From Liolophura sinensis (taxonomy: Eukaryota > Mollusca > Polyplacophora > Chitonida > Chitonidae), in NCBI RefSeq assembly GCF_032854445.1, contig NW_027018105.1:1-64000 (forward strand): a stretch of DNA of 64,000 bases, read 5' to 3'. The notes under the pieces were generated by a model. The model was given only the letters and a program-made list of their open reading frames with translations. It did not search any database and had not been told where the DNA came from. This document shows, one piece after another, positions 62,438-64,000 of the stretch. Each line of letters opens with the position of its first letter. The stretch's first letter is position 1. The position numbers and the translations under genes were made by a program.

Positions 62438-63661
62438 CAGGTCTTCTGGGCTACCGAAGGGCACATAACTTATAGTCAAAAGTTGAATATAGTAATGACC
62501 AGTCGCGATTGTACAGAGTACAGTGTAGCCGGTTTCAATTAACAAAAAGAACAGGCAAAAATGCAAAAGTGGAAAAACTGTTCCAGTGCTGCTGGTAAGA
62601 GGCTAATCCGAAGTATTTTGTGACGAGAAATCGAATGGTGCAAACCGCGTTGCTCTCCGACCAACACTTTTGGCTGTAGCGACAATTGAATGATCATTGA
62701 TGTCATAATCACGTGCCCAGCAACGGCTCTTACTCCATGGAAACCAGGGATATTTGCAATTTTTTAACAGCTGCCGATGCCTGGCTCAATTCCGCATCTT
62801 TTGGCACCTTATTCCTGTGGGTCTGTGGTCAGTTGTACTTTTTACAGCAGACTGTATCAAGTACCTTGTGTTTTTTATGTACAAATGGTGTGGTTTTTCT
62901 ACACGTAGATAAAGACATTGAGATTGTCTTGCACTTAGAAGTAAGACAATTGCTGGGTGAGTTAAATGGGCTTAGCCCAAAGATTTGACGTCTTCTGGGC
63001 TACCGAAGGGCACATAACTTATAGTCAAAAGTTGAATATAGTAATGACCAGTCGCGATTGTACAGAGTACAGTGTTGCCGATTTCAATTAACAAAAAGAC
63101 CAGGTAAAAATGCAAAAGTGGAAAAAACTGTTCCAGTGCTGCTGTTAAGAGGCTAATCCGACGTATTTTGTGACGAGAAATCGAATGGTGCAAACCGCGT
63201 TGCTCTCCGACCAATACTTTTGGCTGTATTGACAATTGAATGATCATTTATGTCATAATCACGTGCCCAGCAACGGCTCTTACTCCATGGAAACCAGGGA
63301 AATTTGCAATTTGTCAACAGCTGCCGATGCCTGGCTCAATTCCGCATCTTTTGGCACCTTACTGAAGTGGGTCAGTGTTCAGTTGTACTTTTTACAGCAG
63401 ACTGTATCAAGTACCTTGTGTTTTTCACGTACAAATGGTGTGGTTTTTCTACACGTAGATAAAGACATTGAGATTGTCTTGCACTTAGAAGTAAGGCAAT
63501 TGCTGGGTGAGTTAAATGGGCTTAGCCCAAAGATTTCAGGTCTTCTGGGCTACCGAAGGGCACATAACTTATCGTCAAAAGTTGAATATAGTAATGACCA
63601 GTCGCGATTGTACAGAGTACAGTGTAGCCGATTTCAATTAACAAAAAGACCAGGCAAAAAT
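62438..63661 (+). repeat. Monomers after the 12-mer (A end, A/B mosaic, C)
   Basis: The end of A 62137, then 62686, then C 63236. The 62686 unit is type A at its left ('gatcattgatgtcat', 'agggatatttgc', 'ttttttaacag') and type B from about 62786 ('ggctcaatt', 'cttattcctgtggg', 'tctgtggtcag'). The switch lies between 62768 and 62786. Private changes include 'atccgaagtatt' near 62610 and 'ccaacacttttgg' near 62663. Confidence 0.82.
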
Positions 63662-63697
63662 GCAAAAGTGGATAAGCTGTTCCAGTGCTGCTGGTAA
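63287..63697 (+). other. Longest open frame in the array; not called as a gene
   Basis: From the ATG within 'ccatgg' this frame runs 136 codons to TAA. Upstream it is open back to a TTG at 63236. It is long only because this monomer lost two stops common elsewhere: 'cttatcgtc' replaces 'cttatagtc', and 'gatttcagg' replaces the 'gatttgacg' form with TGA. Type A units also break the same frame at 'cttataaatg'. The conceptual product has a lysine- and arginine-rich C-terminal third, no signal peptide that I can see and no domain I recognise. With most of the 118 copies interrupted, coding function is unlikely. A decayed exon or mobile-element fragment as the origin of the satellite cannot be excluded. 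Confidence 0.3.
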
Positions 63698-64000
63698 GAG
63701 GCTAATCCGACGTATTTTGTGACGAGAAATCGAATGGTGCAAACCGCGTTGCTCTCCGACCAATACTTTTGGCTGTAGCGACAATTGAATGATCATTGAT
63801 GTCATAATCACTTGCCCAGCAACGGCTCTTACTTCATGGAAACCAGAGATATTTGCAATTTTTTAACAGCTGCCGATGCCTGGCCCAATTCCGCATCTTT
63901 TGGCACCTTATAAATGTGGGTCAGTGTTTAGTTGTACTTTTCACAGCAGACTGTATCAAGTACCTTGTGTTTTTTATGTACAAATGGTGTGGTTTTTCTA
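63662..64000 (+). repeat. Start of a further long repeat (offset about 7,687), cut by the window
   Basis: From 'gtggataagctg' to the last base this matches 55975-56310, including five rare marks not seen elsewhere. It covers the end of C 63236 and the partial A unit starting at 63785. An offset of 14 monomers suggests another large duplication whose extent cannot be seen here. Confidence 0.85.

Larger units (their letters stand above)
1..64000 (+). repeat. 549-bp satellite DNA array filling the window
   Basis: Head-to-tail copies of one 549-bp unit run from the first to the last base. The spacing of the 'ttgaatgatcat' motif is exactly 549 over long stretches (for example 24277, 24826, 25375, 25924, 26473) and varies by a few bases elsewhere. 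There are 118 units including two edge partials and one deleted copy. Each consensus-like unit is about 42% G+C with about 17 CpG sites. No unit is inverted, and no unrelated sequence interrupts the array. The unit carries recurring palindromic words (aatgatcatt, cacgtg, ccatgg, cagctg, tcgcga). Both array ends lie outside the window. I do not recognise the family; a eukaryotic heterochromatic location is inferred from the structure alone. Confidence 0.98.

Noticed and set aside
1-64000. About 170 open frames of 60-153 codons on both strands that could be taken for small genes
   Set aside because: They are the same few frames repeated every 549 bp. Many begin at TTG and not ATG, they are interrupted by stops in many copies, and they overlap on both strands. 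None shows a domain I recognise.
1-64000. CRISPR array or other repeat-spacer system
   Set aside because: The whole 549-bp unit repeats without variable spacers, and there are no cas-like genes. The period is far too long.
1-64000. Ribosomal DNA or its intergenic spacer repeats
   Set aside because: I see no rRNA-like conserved segments, and the array has no interposed genes over 64 kb.
1-64000. Transposon with terminal inverted or long terminal repeats as the repeat unit
   Set aside because: No terminal repeats or target-site duplications can be defined in a head-to-tail array with no unit boundary, and no transposase or reverse-transcriptase motif is visible.
1-64000. Polyadenylation signals in the monomer
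   Set aside because: I found no canonical AATAAA on either strand of the consensus unit, so there is no support for defined transcript ends.

Overview
The whole 64-kb window is one uninterrupted tandem satellite array. The repeat unit (monomer) is 549 bp, about 42% G+C counted on a consensus-like copy, and always in the same orientation. Counting each monomer from the 'ttgaatgatcat' motif gives 118 units: 115 essentially full-length, a partial unit at each window edge (1-527 and 63785-64000), and one internally deleted unit (7120-7268). I see no gene, RNA gene, transposable-element insertion, telomere repeat, CRISPR array or unique spacer anywhere. The host cannot be named. A long homogenised satellite with layered higher-order repeats (HORs) points to eukaryotic heterochromatin, for example centromeric, pericentromeric or sex-chromosomal. 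I do not recognise the monomer as a named satellite family.

Monomers fall into three main types, best told apart about 130-155 bp into the unit. Type A reads 'cttataaatgtggg', usually with 'ggcccaatt'. Type B reads 'cttattcatgtggg' then 'ctgtggtcag', usually with 'accgggg'. Type C reads 'cttactgaagtggg' then 'cagtgttcag'. C has subfamilies C' ('ctaaag'), C2 ('cgtgcagagc' with 'caacacctg') and CT (an expanded T run). Many units are mosaics of these types.

Layout, left to right. 1-7119: a 7-mer HOR (about 3.84 kb), nearly two copies, the second ending in the deleted monomer. 7269-12205: mixed monomers with no clear HOR. 12206-18785: a 6-mer HOR (about 3.29 kb) in two copies, rich in 1-bp indels. 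18786-21879: mixed C, C2, B and A. 21880-28420: another 6-mer HOR (3,294-3,296 bp) in two copies. 26381-40861: a 14-mer duplication with a 7,685-bp offset, in which I found only three differences by eye. 40862-44568: mixed, indel-rich. 44569-47862: a 3-mer HOR (1,647 bp) in two copies. 48778-62437: a 12-mer HOR (about 6.59 kb) in two copies, the first carrying an extra nested 3-mer (1,648 bp). At 63.66 kb a further repeat of 55.97 kb onward begins and runs off the window.

The array therefore records successive unequal exchanges: duplications of different size, nested in each other, with chimeric monomers marking exchange points. The open frames in the array are by-products of a 549-bp (183-codon) period. 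They are broken by stops in most copies and many lack an ATG, so I call none of them a gene.
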